Assembly: GCA_002409965.1 (NCBI GenBank)
Contig: DHON01000116.1
Span: forward strand, 23,361 to 36,125
Direction: 5' to 3'
Length of the DNA stretch: 12,765 bases
Source of the DNA: Firmicutes bacterium UBA5389
GTDB taxonomy: Bacteria; Bacillota; DTU025
Shown here: positions 6,794 through 12,704 of the stretch, in pieces
Layout: every line of letters begins with the position of its first letter
Position numbering within the stretch: position 1 is the stretch's first letter
Notes under the pieces: generated by a model
The model's input: only the letters and a program-made list of their open reading frames with translations
The model's database searches: none
What the model was told of the DNA's origin: nothing
Program-made: the position numbers and the translations under genes

Positions 6794-8439
6794 CGCGCCG
6801 GCGCCCCCTCTCCCGCGCCCGCGCACGCGCCCGCGCCCGCGCACGCGCCAGATCCCGCTCCCGTAGGGGCGATGGTCTGAGGTTCTCGAACACCCAGCAT
6901 GTACTCTCCCACTTCCTCGCGGGTAGTGTCGGGCGGCGCAAGATCCGCCACGATCCGGCCCCGGTGCATGACGAGGATCCGATCGGCCAGGCTGAAGAGC
7001 TCATCCAGATCGGCCGAGATAAGCAGGCAACCCGCGCTGGGGACACCTGCGCCTTCTCCCGCCGAACCTCCCACCGAACCCCTCTTGCGGATGATCTCGC
7101 GCTGGATGAACTCCACCGAGCCCACGTCTACACCCCGGGTGGGCTGGTCGAGCAGGACGAAGTCGGCGCCGAAAAGGAACTCCCGGCCGACCACGACTTT
7201 CTGCTGGTTCCCTCCTGAAAGAGATGATATGGGAGCATCGACACTCGGGGCCAGAACGCCGAAGGTATCGACCAGATTCTGCGCAAAGCGGCGCGACTTG
7301 CCAGGGCTCAGAAGCGCCCTCCACCCAGACTCGAGCTGCTGATTGAGGCGGTGGTGGGTCATTATGGAGTTATCCGTCAGGCTCATCTTCTGCGCGCTCC
7401 CCGACGCCTTGCGGTCCTGCGGGACGTAGCACATGAGCTTGCGTCGCTCGATGACCGACGCGCGGGCAACGTCTCGGCCACAGATCTTGACCTGCCCCGA
7501 CTGAACCGGTGCCAGGCCTGTAACTAGCTGCACCAGCTCGAACTGGCCGTTGCCTTCTACACCGGCTATCCCCACAATCTCGCCCCGCCTCACCGCAAGC
7601 GATACCTTGTCCAGCCTCTGTCTGCCGCCTGCGTCAACATAGCTCAGGCCGCGGGCCTCGAACACCACATCGCCGCAGCGCGCAGGGGGTTTTTCTACCG
7701 AAAACACCACGTCCCTGCCGACCATTGCCCGGGCAAGATCCGCCTTGCCGAGGCCGCGATTCTCAGTAGTAGTGACGCGACGCCCACGGCGCATCACTGT
7801 GATGGTATCCGACAGCTCAAGCACCTCGTCGAGCTTGTGGCTGATGAAGATGATTGTTTTACCGGCGGCGTTCAAGTCGCGCAAACGCCTGAAGAGCTCC
7901 CCCGTCTCCTGCGGCGTAAGCACAGCGGTAGGTTCGTCCATGATCAACACATCCACATCGCGGTATAGCAGCTTGAGAATCTCCACCTTCTGCTGCGCGC
8001 CCACCGATGTATCCCGTACTCTGTCATCGATGTTGAGGTTAAGGCCGTAGCGGTCGATGAGCGACCGCACGCGCCGGCGCGCCTCGGCGTTGCGCAACGC
8101 GCCAAGGCGTCCCACCGGCTCGGCCCCGAGAATCACGTTTTCGTATATAGTGTATGACGGCACCAGCATGAACTCCTGATGGACCATTCCGATCCCGGCA
8201 GCCACCGCCTCGCGCGGGCTAGCGTACCTCACGCGGCGACCGCGGAAGCTGATCTCGCCGCTGCTTGTGGGGATCATGCCATACAGTACCTTCATCAAGG
8301 TCGATTTGCCCGCCCCGTTCTCGCCGATGACCGAATGGATCTCGCCTTCCCTTATGTCCAGGTCGACGCGGTCCAGAGCGAGGGTGTCGGGGGGATACAC
8401 CTTGATGAGAGAGCGCATCTCAATGAAGTGATCGTCCAA
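6790..8439 (-). CDS. BMP-type ABC transporter, double ATP-binding protein (NupO/YufO-like)
   Basis: About 549 residues with two ATPase domains. Domain 1 has Walker A GENGAGKS (39-46), Q-loop VHQE, signature SVGAQQ, Walker B VLIMDEP (164-170) and switch His in FISHKL. Domain 2 has the degenerate Walker A GVEGNGQ, an intact signature LSGGNQQ (407-413) and FVLLDQPTRGVD, with Gln for the catalytic Glu. This asymmetry is normal for carbohydrate/nucleoside double ATPases. A Gly/Ser/Ala-rich insert (about 452-470) precedes the last core strand. The C-terminal tail is an Ala/Gly/Cys repeat encoded by an 18-bp tandem repeat. The start is uncertain: TTG 8439 has GGAGGT 10 bp upstream; TTG 8469 lacks a site; ATG 8418 is too far from one. 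It powers the two permeases encoded next. Confidence 0.93.
   Translation of the reverse strand: MDDHFIEMRSLIKVYPPDTLALDRVDLDIREGEIHSVIGENGAGKSTLMKVLYGMIPTSSGEISFRGRRVRYASPREAVAAGIGMVHQEFMLVPSYTIYENVILGAEPVGRLGALRNAEARRRVRSLIDRYGLNLNIDDRVRDTSVGAQQKVEILKLLYRDVDVLIMDEPTAVLTPQETGELFRRLRDLNAAGKTIIFISHKLDEVLELSDTITVMRRGRRVTTTENRGLGKADLARAMVGRDVVFSVEKPPARCGDVVFEARGLSYVDAGGRQRLDKVSLAVRRGEIVGIAGVEGNGQFELVQLVTGLAPVQSGQVKICGRDVARASVIERRKLMCYVPQDRKASGSAQKMSLTDNSIMTHHRLNQQLESGWRALLSPGKSRRFAQNLVDTFGVLAPSVDAPISSLSGGNQQKVVVGREFLFGADFVLLDQPTRGVDVGSVEFIQREIIRKRGSVGGSAGEGAGVPSAGCLLISADLDELFSLADRILVMHRGRIVADLAPPDTTREEVGEYMLGVREPQTIAPTGAGSGACAGAGACAGAGEGAPAR
6812..6849 (-). repeat. GC-rich 18-bp tandem repeat inside the ATPase 3' end
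   Basis: The 18-bp unit CCCGCGCCCGCGCACGCG (plus strand) occurs twice without change, at 6812-6829 and 6830-6847, followed by the first two bases of a third copy. On the minus strand it encodes the repeating Gly-Ala-Cys-Ala-Gly-Ala tail of the ATPase. It is likely a replication-slippage product and may vary in copy number. Confidence 0.85.
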
Positions 8440-8530
8440 GTGACTCGGCACCTCCAGGATATCAGACAAGGCGCAGAGCAGGGCCTACTTCCCTCTGCCA
8501 TTGACTGGCCCTGCCCCGCGCCGAATACAC

Positions 8531-8559
8531 GCTGCCGGGGCTCACGGCAGCTTCGGCTG
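8531..8559 (-). other. Intercistronic stem-loop(s) between bmp gene and ATPase gene
   Basis: The 131-161 bp gap between the binding-protein stop and the ATPase start contains a perfect 7-bp stem, GCTGCCG (8531-8537) and CGGCAGC (8545-8551), with a 7-nt loop. An alternative 4-bp stem capped by a 4-nt loop (8548-8559) overlaps it and would exclude it. No T-run follows on the minus strand, so it is not a classic terminator. A stem here could protect the 3' end of the binding-protein message and raise its level over that of the ATPase, as is known in other ABC operons; this role is inferred. Confidence 0.5.
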
Positions 8560-8600
8560 ACCCGAGCGCCGGAACTTGCCCGTGTCCCCCAGATTATCGG

Positions 8601-9614
8601 CTATTGATACCTTTTCACCTTGATCTGCCCTGACTTGACCTTGTCCTGGATCTCCAACACGCGCTGGAGCGATTTGGCGGGCAGGATCTTCTGCGTATGC
8701 TCGTCGATGGCCAGCCCTACCCCGCCTTCCTTCAGGCCGTATTCCAGCACCGCCCCTGGCTTGTACGTGCCGTCGACGATGGTCTTGAACACGCCGTAGA
8801 TGGCGTCTCCCACGTTCTTCAGGTCAGAGGTGACCACATGCCCCGGTTGCAGCGGGTTCTGGTTGGAGTCGACACCGATGGCGTACTTGCCTTCCTCCCG
8901 GGCCGCCTCAAGCACCCCTGAACCGGTGAGCGCAGCTATCTGGAAGACGATGTCGGCCTTCTGTGAGTAGAGCTGCTTGGCGGCTTGCTTGCCGCGCACC
9001 GGGTCGTCCCACGTTCCGGCAAAGACCGTTTTGACCTCGATATCCTTGTCGATGTATTTCGCGCCCTGCTCGTAGCCGTAAATGAACGAGCGTATCACAG
9101 GGTCGTCCTCGCCGCCCACCGCGCCGATTATCTTGTCGGGGTTGACCCCGCGGATGGAAGTATCCGTGGTCACCAGGCCTGCAACGATGCCGGCCATGAA
9201 AGCGCCTTCCTCTTCGACAAAATCCACGCTGGTGATGGTCTTCTTCTTGTTCTCGACCACAGTATCGACATTCACCCAGTACTTCGCAGGATACTGGTCC
9301 GCATACTGCGCCAGAAGATCCTCGTATCCATAGGAGATAACAAAGATAACATCGGCATTCCACTGTATCGCAGCCTGAAGCGCCTGCGGATACTTAGCGG
9401 GATCGAAGTTGCACTCGATAGTGCGGGTCTGGACCTTGAAGTCCTTTTCTATCCTGTCTACGCCCGCCCGCCCGGAATCGTAGAACGATAGATCGCCCAA
9501 GGCACCGTTGATGATATACGCTACCTTCTTGGGCGCCGCCGACGATGCGCCCACTGCCAGCGCCGCGACGATCGCAAGCGCCACAAACATAACTGCCAGC
9601 CGACTCTTCATCAT
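8601..9614 (-). CDS. BMP family ABC transporter substrate-binding protein (nucleoside-type)
   Basis: A 337-residue periplasmic/extracellular binding protein of the BMP (PnrA/Med-like) family, which binds purine nucleosides in characterised members. Residues 1-27 form a signal peptide with a hydrophobic core and an Ala-rich cleavage site (GASSAAPKK). There is no cysteine, so it is not a lipoprotein, unlike most Gram-positive BMP proteins. The mature part shows VAYIINGALGDLSFYDSGRAG (31-51), FVISYGYEDL, EEEGAFMAGIVAGL (about 134-147), GAVGGEDDPVIRSFIYGYEQGAKY, and the GSGVLEAAREEGKYAIGVDSNQ stretch. Two ATGs adjoin (9614 and 9611); GGAGGG lies 3 bp from the first and 6 from the second, so 9611 may be the real start. 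It is the first gene of the transporter operon and has a potentially structured leader. Confidence 0.95.
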   Translation of the reverse strand: MMKSRLAVMFVALAIVAALAVGASSAAPKKVAYIINGALGDLSFYDSGRAGVDRIEKDFKVQTRTIECNFDPAKYPQALQAAIQWNADVIFVISYGYEDLLAQYADQYPAKYWVNVDTVVENKKKTITSVDFVEEEGAFMAGIVAGLVTTDTSIRGVNPDKIIGAVGGEDDPVIRSFIYGYEQGAKYIDKDIEVKTVFAGTWDDPVRGKQAAKQLYSQKADIVFQIAALTGSGVLEAAREEGKYAIGVDSNQNPLQPGHVVTSDLKNVGDAIYGVFKTIVDGTYKPGAVLEYGLKEGGVGLAIDEHTQKILPAKSLQRVLEIQDKVKSGQIKVKRYQ

Positions 9615-9633
9615 TCACCCTCCGATAACCGCG

Positions 9634-9717
9634 CCGCGCAGCGCGGGTTTGATGGTCGCGGGCGCACTGCTTTCGCCGTGCGCCGCAGTACACCGTGTTT
9701 ACTTCGCCACCACTGCG
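9634..9717 (-). promoter_or_regulatory. Potential structured 5' leader of the bmp operon
   Basis: On the minus strand, just before the bmp ribosome binding site, three hairpins can form in a row. The first pairs CGCAGT (9717-9712) with ACTGCG (9689-9684). The second pairs GGCGCAC (9684-9678) with GTGCGCC (9667-9661), and its loop contains GC-GAAA-GC, a GNRA tetraloop on a 2-bp extension. The third pairs CCGCG (9646-9642) with CGCGG (9638-9634) around a 3-nt loop and ends about 11 nt before GGAGGG. I recognise no known riboswitch class. No convincing SigA promoter was found upstream. The GC-rich context makes chance stems possible. Confidence 0.4.
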
Positions 9718-9765
9718 ATTAATCCTGTGTTCGCCGAAGCGATAACTGCCCAAGAGCCAGCGCAT

Positions 9766-9879
9766 TCACACCTCGAACAGCTGATCAAGTGTAGTGAATT
9801 CCACGTTGCCCAAACGCTTGGATTCGTCAATGAGGCTCTTCGTAACAGCCTGACTTTGAGAACAGCATGAAGTGTCATC
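9766..9879 (-). pseudogene. Possible 37-codon gene remnant (C-terminal end of an unknown protein)
   Basis: On the minus strand an open stretch between a TAG and the TGA at 9768-9766 reads like a real protein end: SLIDESKRLGNVEFTTLDQL followed by FEV and stop. It has no ATG, GTG or TTG placed to start it. The composition (charged helix, then strand, then acidic-hydrophobic end) resembles the C-terminus of polysaccharide deacetylase-like proteins, but this is a weak impression. It fills part of the otherwise gene-free region between the bmp gene and the toxin gene. Confidence 0.25.
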
Positions 9880-9911
9880 CTAAATGCACAGCTTTCGTCA
9901 GCAGCCAACTC

Positions 9912-9987
9912 GTAGGTAATCTACTCATGGGTAGTCTACTCTCGAGTAGATTGTGGTCCGGACCGCCGTAGCTGTCGACTACAGTAG
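9912..9987. repeat. Cluster of GTAG/CTAC palindromes downstream of the toxin gene
   Basis: Within 76 bp GTAG occurs five times (9912, 9931, 9946, 9968, 9984) and CTAC three times (9921, 9936, 9979). They build nested inverted repeats: AATCTACTC (9918-9926) with GAGTAGATT (9944-9952); TCTACT (9935-9940) with AGTAGA (9945-9950) around CTCG; and GTAG (9968-9971) with CTAC (9979-9982). A perfect 10-bp palindrome, GGTCCGGACC, sits between them at 9955-9964. The cluster begins at the toxin stop codon. It has no T-run on either strand, so it is not a standard terminator. It could still act as an RNA end structure, a binding site or a mobile-element target. Confidence 0.6.
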
Positions 9988-10296
9988 ATCCTCCCAATCC
10001 CTTCTGGCGTGCAGGATTCTGAGAACTGTAACTGCTGCTGCGCATTCAGACACAACGTAGAAGACCAGGTAGTTGTCTACGAGCAACTTTCGCACTCCCA
10101 TCGCCCGAAGCCGCTCATCGGCGACTGGCGAGGTCCTCGACGGCATCACGGCCAAACTCGCTATAGCGCTTTCCAGTCTGTCAACCTGCTTCGCAGCCGT
10201 GATCGGTTCTGCTAGTTCCCCCGCGATATACTGCACGATTTCGGCAAGGTCGCGATGAGCCGAGCTGGTCATGTAGACGGCGTACTCGCTCGTCAT
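9979..10296 (-). CDS. Type II toxin, RelE/ParE family
   Basis: A 105-residue toxin of the RelE/ParE superfamily, the stable half of a toxin-antitoxin pair. RelE members cleave mRNA at the ribosome and ParE members poison gyrase; the sequence alone does not decide. Visible signs are the N-terminal strand YAVYMTSSAHRDLAEIVQYI, where the helix carries the family's conserved acidic/hydrophobic pattern, then ADERLRAMGVRKLLVDNYLV, FYVV, and the C-terminal VLRILHARRDWEDLL, a strong family signature. The length is normal and no frame damage is seen. The ATG at 10296 overlaps the antitoxin stop as ATGA, so synthesis is coupled to the antitoxin. The stop is immediately followed by the GTAG palindrome cluster. 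Confidence 0.93.
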   Translation of the reverse strand: MTSEYAVYMTSSAHRDLAEIVQYIAGELAEPITAAKQVDRLESAIASLAVMPSRTSPVADERLRAMGVRKLLVDNYLVFYVVSECAAAVTVLRILHARRDWEDLL

Positions 10297-10553
10297 GGCA
10301 GAGCTTTCCGCACGTCGCTGAACACCTCTGAAAACGGCTTGGTTCTGCCGCTTCTCATGTCCTCAAATCCACCATCCAGCGACCTATAGAGCTCTGACCT
10401 TCCAGCAAGTCGCTCATAGACCTCCATGCTCATCACGACTAGATCGCCCCTGCCGTTCTTCGTGAGATACACCGGCTCAGCATGCTCACGGCAAAACTCC
10501 GAGATCTCATTGTACCGGTTCCTAAGATCTGAGCTAGGTATGATCATCGGCAT
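10293..10553 (-). CDS. Type II antitoxin, Phd/YefM family
   Basis: An 86-residue antitoxin. The N-terminal half (about 1-50: IIPSSDLRNRYNEISEFCRE, then PVYLTKNGRGDLVVMSMEVY) is the Phd/YefM DNA-binding and dimerisation fold. The C-terminal part, LDGGFEDMRSGRTKPFSEVF and following, would wrap and neutralise the toxin. The start is ATG 10553, with GGAGGTG 6 bp upstream; an ATG two codons later is less well spaced. The antitoxin gene comes first, as usual for this class, and overlaps the toxin by 4 bp. Autoregulation is likely: the promoter region 30-50 bp upstream carries a 16-bp inverted repeat that overlaps the -10 box. Confidence 0.95.
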   Translation of the reverse strand: MPMIIPSSDLRNRYNEISEFCREHAEPVYLTKNGRGDLVVMSMEVYERLAGRSELYRSLDGGFEDMRSGRTKPFSEVFSDVRKALP

Positions 10554-10583
10554 GCTCTACACCTCCGTGTTTCAGGTGTACGT

Positions 10584-10603
10584 ATTATATCAGAGATCTG
10601 ATA
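10584..10603 (-). promoter_or_regulatory. Extended -10 promoter and overlapping operator of the toxin-antitoxin operon
   Basis: On the minus strand TGATATAAT (10592-10584) is a perfect extended -10 element (TGN-TATAAT), about 30 bp before the antitoxin ATG; no good -35 is visible, which fits the extended type. The inverted repeat TATCAGA-GA-TCTGATA (10588-10603, plus strand) overlaps the upstream edge of TATAAT. This is the expected place for a Phd/YefM operator, so the antitoxin or the toxin-antitoxin complex probably represses its own promoter. Confidence 0.75.
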
Positions 10604-10613
10604 AAGGATGTAT

Positions 10614-10644
10614 AGAGACCCTCCGATAGAGAGACCCTCCGATA
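10614..10644. repeat. Two-copy tandem repeat, 16-bp period
   Basis: AGAGACCCTCCGATA occurs at 10614-10628 and again at 10630-10644. On the minus strand each copy contains TATCGGAGGGT, a word found once more in the bmp ribosome binding region (9627-9617). It lies in the 190-bp gap between the antitoxin gene and the response-regulator remnant. No clear promoter for the rightward remnant is visible in that gap. Confidence 0.75.
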
Positions 10645-10743
10645 CTGCAGAGTCCCGTCAAGGTCGTGCCCACTCTATGGCCTGCGTGTGCATGAGCGGC
10701 TCTTCGGTCCGCGGAATTTCCCGATGGAAGGGAGGCGCCGTAC

Positions 10744-10827
10744 ATGTTCAGCATTCTCATCGTCGAAGACGAACGTGCAATCGTCGATCTGATATGCATG
10801 AACCTGAGTGACGAAGGTTACCGCTGA
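10744..10827 (+). pseudogene. Truncated response regulator, first 27 codons (OmpR-type receiver start)
   Basis: The reading frame from ATG 10744 to TGA 10825-10827 gives MFSILIVEDERAIVDLICMN and LSDEGYR, which is the first strand and helix of a receiver domain, with the acidic pocket residues E8, D9 and E10 in place. It has an excellent ribosome binding site (GGGAGG, 8 bp before the ATG), so the original gene start is intact. The phosphoacceptor aspartate (near residue 52) and the whole DNA-binding domain are missing; the sequence runs straight into a carboxypeptidase in another frame. This is a deletion or recombination scar, and a functional regulator is excluded. Confidence 0.8.
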
Positions 10828-11155
10828 GGCCCTCAAAGTAGTCGCCTACCCGGGAACGAGCGAACACAACCTAGGCCTGGCCGCCGACATCGTATCGCTG
10901 AATTACCAAAATCTTGATGAGGCGCAAGCAAATACGCCGGAAGTCAAGTGGCTTGTGAAGCATTGCGGCGAATACGGCTTCATACTTCGTTACCCGCCAG
11001 GCAAGACCGATACTACCGGCATGGTCTGCGAGCCCTGGCACTTCCGATACGTGGGCACAGATGCGGCCAAAGCTATCATGGAGAGCGGCCAGTGCCTAAG
11101 TAGATCTCAACAAGTCTTTGCGCGATGCGCCCGTTTGCGTTATAACCCCTGCTAG
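10808..11155 (+). pseudogene. N-terminally truncated VanY-type D-alanyl-D-alanine carboxypeptidase
   Basis: The 115-codon frame contains the catalytic core of the VanY/D,D-carboxypeptidase (peptidase M15B) family. PGTSEHNLGLAADIV has the SxHxxGxxxD zinc motif (H20, D27), followed by VKWLVKHCGEYGFILRYP and EPWHFRYVG, with the catalytic E75 and zinc-binding H78. The N-terminal half (signal peptide, substrate-binding lobe, third zinc-site surroundings) is missing. A TGA lies directly before the GTG at 10808, and no ribosome binding site is seen, although the start overlaps the response-regulator remnant's end by 20 bp. After QCL (about residue 97) the sequence no longer looks like the family's C-terminus, and the stop TAG (11153-11155) is supplied by the insertion sequence end. 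The intact parent would trim peptidoglycan stem peptides outside the membrane. Confidence 0.75.
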
Positions 11156-11175
11156 ACCTACACGTTACCCATACC
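11152..11175 (+). repeat. Left terminal inverted repeat of the IS4-family element
   Basis: It begins CTAG and contains CTACACGTT and CCCATA. It matches the reverse complement of 12687-12710 at 20 of 24 positions. The TAG within CTAG is also the stop codon of the carboxypeptidase remnant. Confidence 0.75.
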
Positions 11176-11261
11176 GCTGGGCGGGCACGGTTAGCGAGGA
11201 TATCCCCCCCTGAACACCCGCCTATTGCAGCTTAACAGGAAAACGCTGATGTCGTACCATG

Positions 11262-11281
11262 AGTCCGATGTATATCGGATT
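11262..11281 (+). promoter_or_regulatory. Stem-loop in the transposase leader
   Basis: TCCGAT (11264-11269) pairs perfectly with ATCGGA (11274-11279) around the loop GTAT; one G-U and one A-U pair extend it to 8 bp. It ends about 10 bp before the ribosome binding site. In IS10 and IS50 comparable inverted repeats block translation of transposase from transcripts that enter from outside; the same role is inferred here. It also covers the alternative ATG at 11259 region, which argues for the later start. Confidence 0.5.
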
Positions 11282-11297
11282 GGAGTGGCAGGAGATC

Positions 11298-12704
11298 ATG
11301 AGCATAACGGACGCACGTAGCTGGGCAGCAGGCGAGTTGGGCAGCATCGCGGTGCGGGATCAGCGGGTTGTTGATCGTCTCATTTGGACTCTCGCGAAGT
11401 CTGCGGAACACCCGGGCAGAACCATACCTCAGGCCTGCGGCGGCTCGGCAGAGACAAAGGCGGCGTATAGGCTGATGGATAACGATAGCTTTTCATCGGA
11501 ATCAGTTTTGGCTGCCCATAGAGAACGCACCATCGAAAGAATGCCAAGCCACGACATCGTCCTGTCCATACAGGACACAAGCCATGTGGTGTACGACAGC
11601 CCGCCCAACGGCGGAGGGATAGGGCTCTGTAGCTCTTCGGAGTATCGAAAGGGAGCGTTAATGCACACGGCCCTGGCCGTAACAACGGAGGGCATACCCC
11701 TAGGCTTGCTGGACCAACAGATCTGGACCCGCGCCCCTGAAGAAACTCGGAAGAACAGATCACAGACGAAGCGTTCCATCGAGGATAAGGAAGGCGTCAA
11801 ATGGCTTGAATGCCTGGACCGTAGTCTCGAAGCGATTCCAAGCCGCGTAACCGTTGTGACGGTATGCGACCGGGAAGCCGATGTCTACGAGTTCATCCGT
11901 AAGGCTCTACTGGAGGAGAAGCCTATTCTGATACGGGCCGTCTATAGCAGGCGAGTGATCGAGGAACACAGGGCGCTATTTGCGCTAGTCGAGAGCTCCC
12001 CCGAAGCCGGGAAGATCCTCATCGACATACTCAGGGATGCGCACAAGTGCTTGCCTCCCAGGCAAGCGATGCTTGCCGTCAAGTTCCTTCAGGCCACCTT
12101 GTGGCCAACCCTCGGAAAGGCCAAGATGATGGTTGAGAAGCCCGTATACGTGGTGCAAGCGAAGGAGATAGACCCGCCCGAAAGGGCTGAAGCCGTAGAT
12201 TGGCTATTGCTCACCACGCTCCCGGTAACTTCGTTCGAAGATGCGGTGGAGAAGATCAATTGGTATTCGCGGCGCTGGAGAATAGAACGTTTTCATTATG
12301 TTCTGAAGAGCGGTTGCGGGATCGAAGAACTCCAATTCCAGACGCTTGATAGACTGAAGAAGGCCATAGCCCTGTACTCGCTTGTCGCGTGGAGAATCTT
12401 GTGGCTGAACTACCAAGCCAGAGAGACGCCGGAAGCCTCATGCGCCGTGATCCTCGAAAAACACGAGTGGCACGCGCTGTATTGCATCGCCAACAACACG
12501 CCCATTCTGCCTGAAACGCCGCCCACCTTGGAGGAAGCCGTCAGGCTCATAGGAAAACTCGGCGGGCACCTGGGGCGTAAACACGATGGGATGCCGGGCG
12601 TCAAGACGCTCAGGCGCGGCATGCAGCGCCTGAAGGATATATTGCAGGCCCTATCGATCATATGCCAGGTGCCGCTTCTTTCCATGGATATGGGCAACGT
12701 GTAG
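11298..12704 (+). CDS. IS4-family (IS50/Tn5-like) DDE transposase
   Basis: A 468-residue cut-and-paste transposase. The N-terminal Tnp_DNA_bind region begins SWAAGELGSIAVRDQRVVDR and continues to TKAAYRLMDND. The catalytic triad is visible: D93 in SIQDTSHVVY, D191 in TVCDREADVYEF and E330. The family signature YxxRxxxExxxxxxK is exact (Y323, R326, E330, K337 in YSRRWRIERFHYVLKSG). These numbers lie close to D97, D188 and E326 of Tn5 transposase. The C-terminal helical region is complete and the frame intact, so the protein is probably active. The start is ATG 11298, with AGGAG 4 bp upstream; an ATG at 11259 without a site would add 13 residues. The stop lies inside the right inverted repeat. 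Confidence 0.94.
   Translation: MSITDARSWAAGELGSIAVRDQRVVDRLIWTLAKSAEHPGRTIPQACGGSAETKAAYRLMDNDSFSSESVLAAHRERTIERMPSHDIVLSIQDTSHVVYDSPPNGGGIGLCSSSEYRKGALMHTALAVTTEGIPLGLLDQQIWTRAPEETRKNRSQTKRSIEDKEGVKWLECLDRSLEAIPSRVTVVTVCDREADVYEFIRKALLEEKPILIRAVYSRRVIEEHRALFALVESSPEAGKILIDILRDAHKCLPPRQAMLAVKFLQATLWPTLGKAKMMVEKPVYVVQAKEIDPPERAEAVDWLLLTTLPVTSFEDAVEKINWYSRRWRIERFHYVLKSGCGIEELQFQTLDRLKKAIALYSLVAWRILWLNYQARETPEASCAVILEKHEWHALYCIANNTPILPETPPTLEEAVRLIGKLGGHLGRKHDGMPGVKTLRRGMQRLKDILQALSIICQVPLLSMDMGNV

Noticed and set aside
6794..6844. Seventeen-residue N-terminal extension of the first permease
   Set aside because: It is the shadow of the GC-rich tandem repeat in the ATPase gene, an Arg/Gly run with no ribosome binding site; ATG 6793 overlaps the ATPase stop as expected for coupling.
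9615..9978. A known riboswitch class or a tRNA in the gene-free region
   Set aside because: No recognisable conserved purine, cobalamin, thiamine or other riboswitch core was found, and no tRNA T-loop with acceptor pairing is present here or elsewhere in the window.
10614..10644. CRISPR-like repeats
   Set aside because: Only two copies with a 1-bp gap and no spacers; a simple tandem duplication. No CRISPR array or cas gene is seen in the window.
10744..11155. A genuine receiver-carboxypeptidase fusion protein
   Set aside because: The two parts are in different frames, with a TGA ending the receiver part and a TGA directly before the carboxypeptidase frame. A cytoplasmic receiver joined to an extracellular enzyme half would also make no topological sense.
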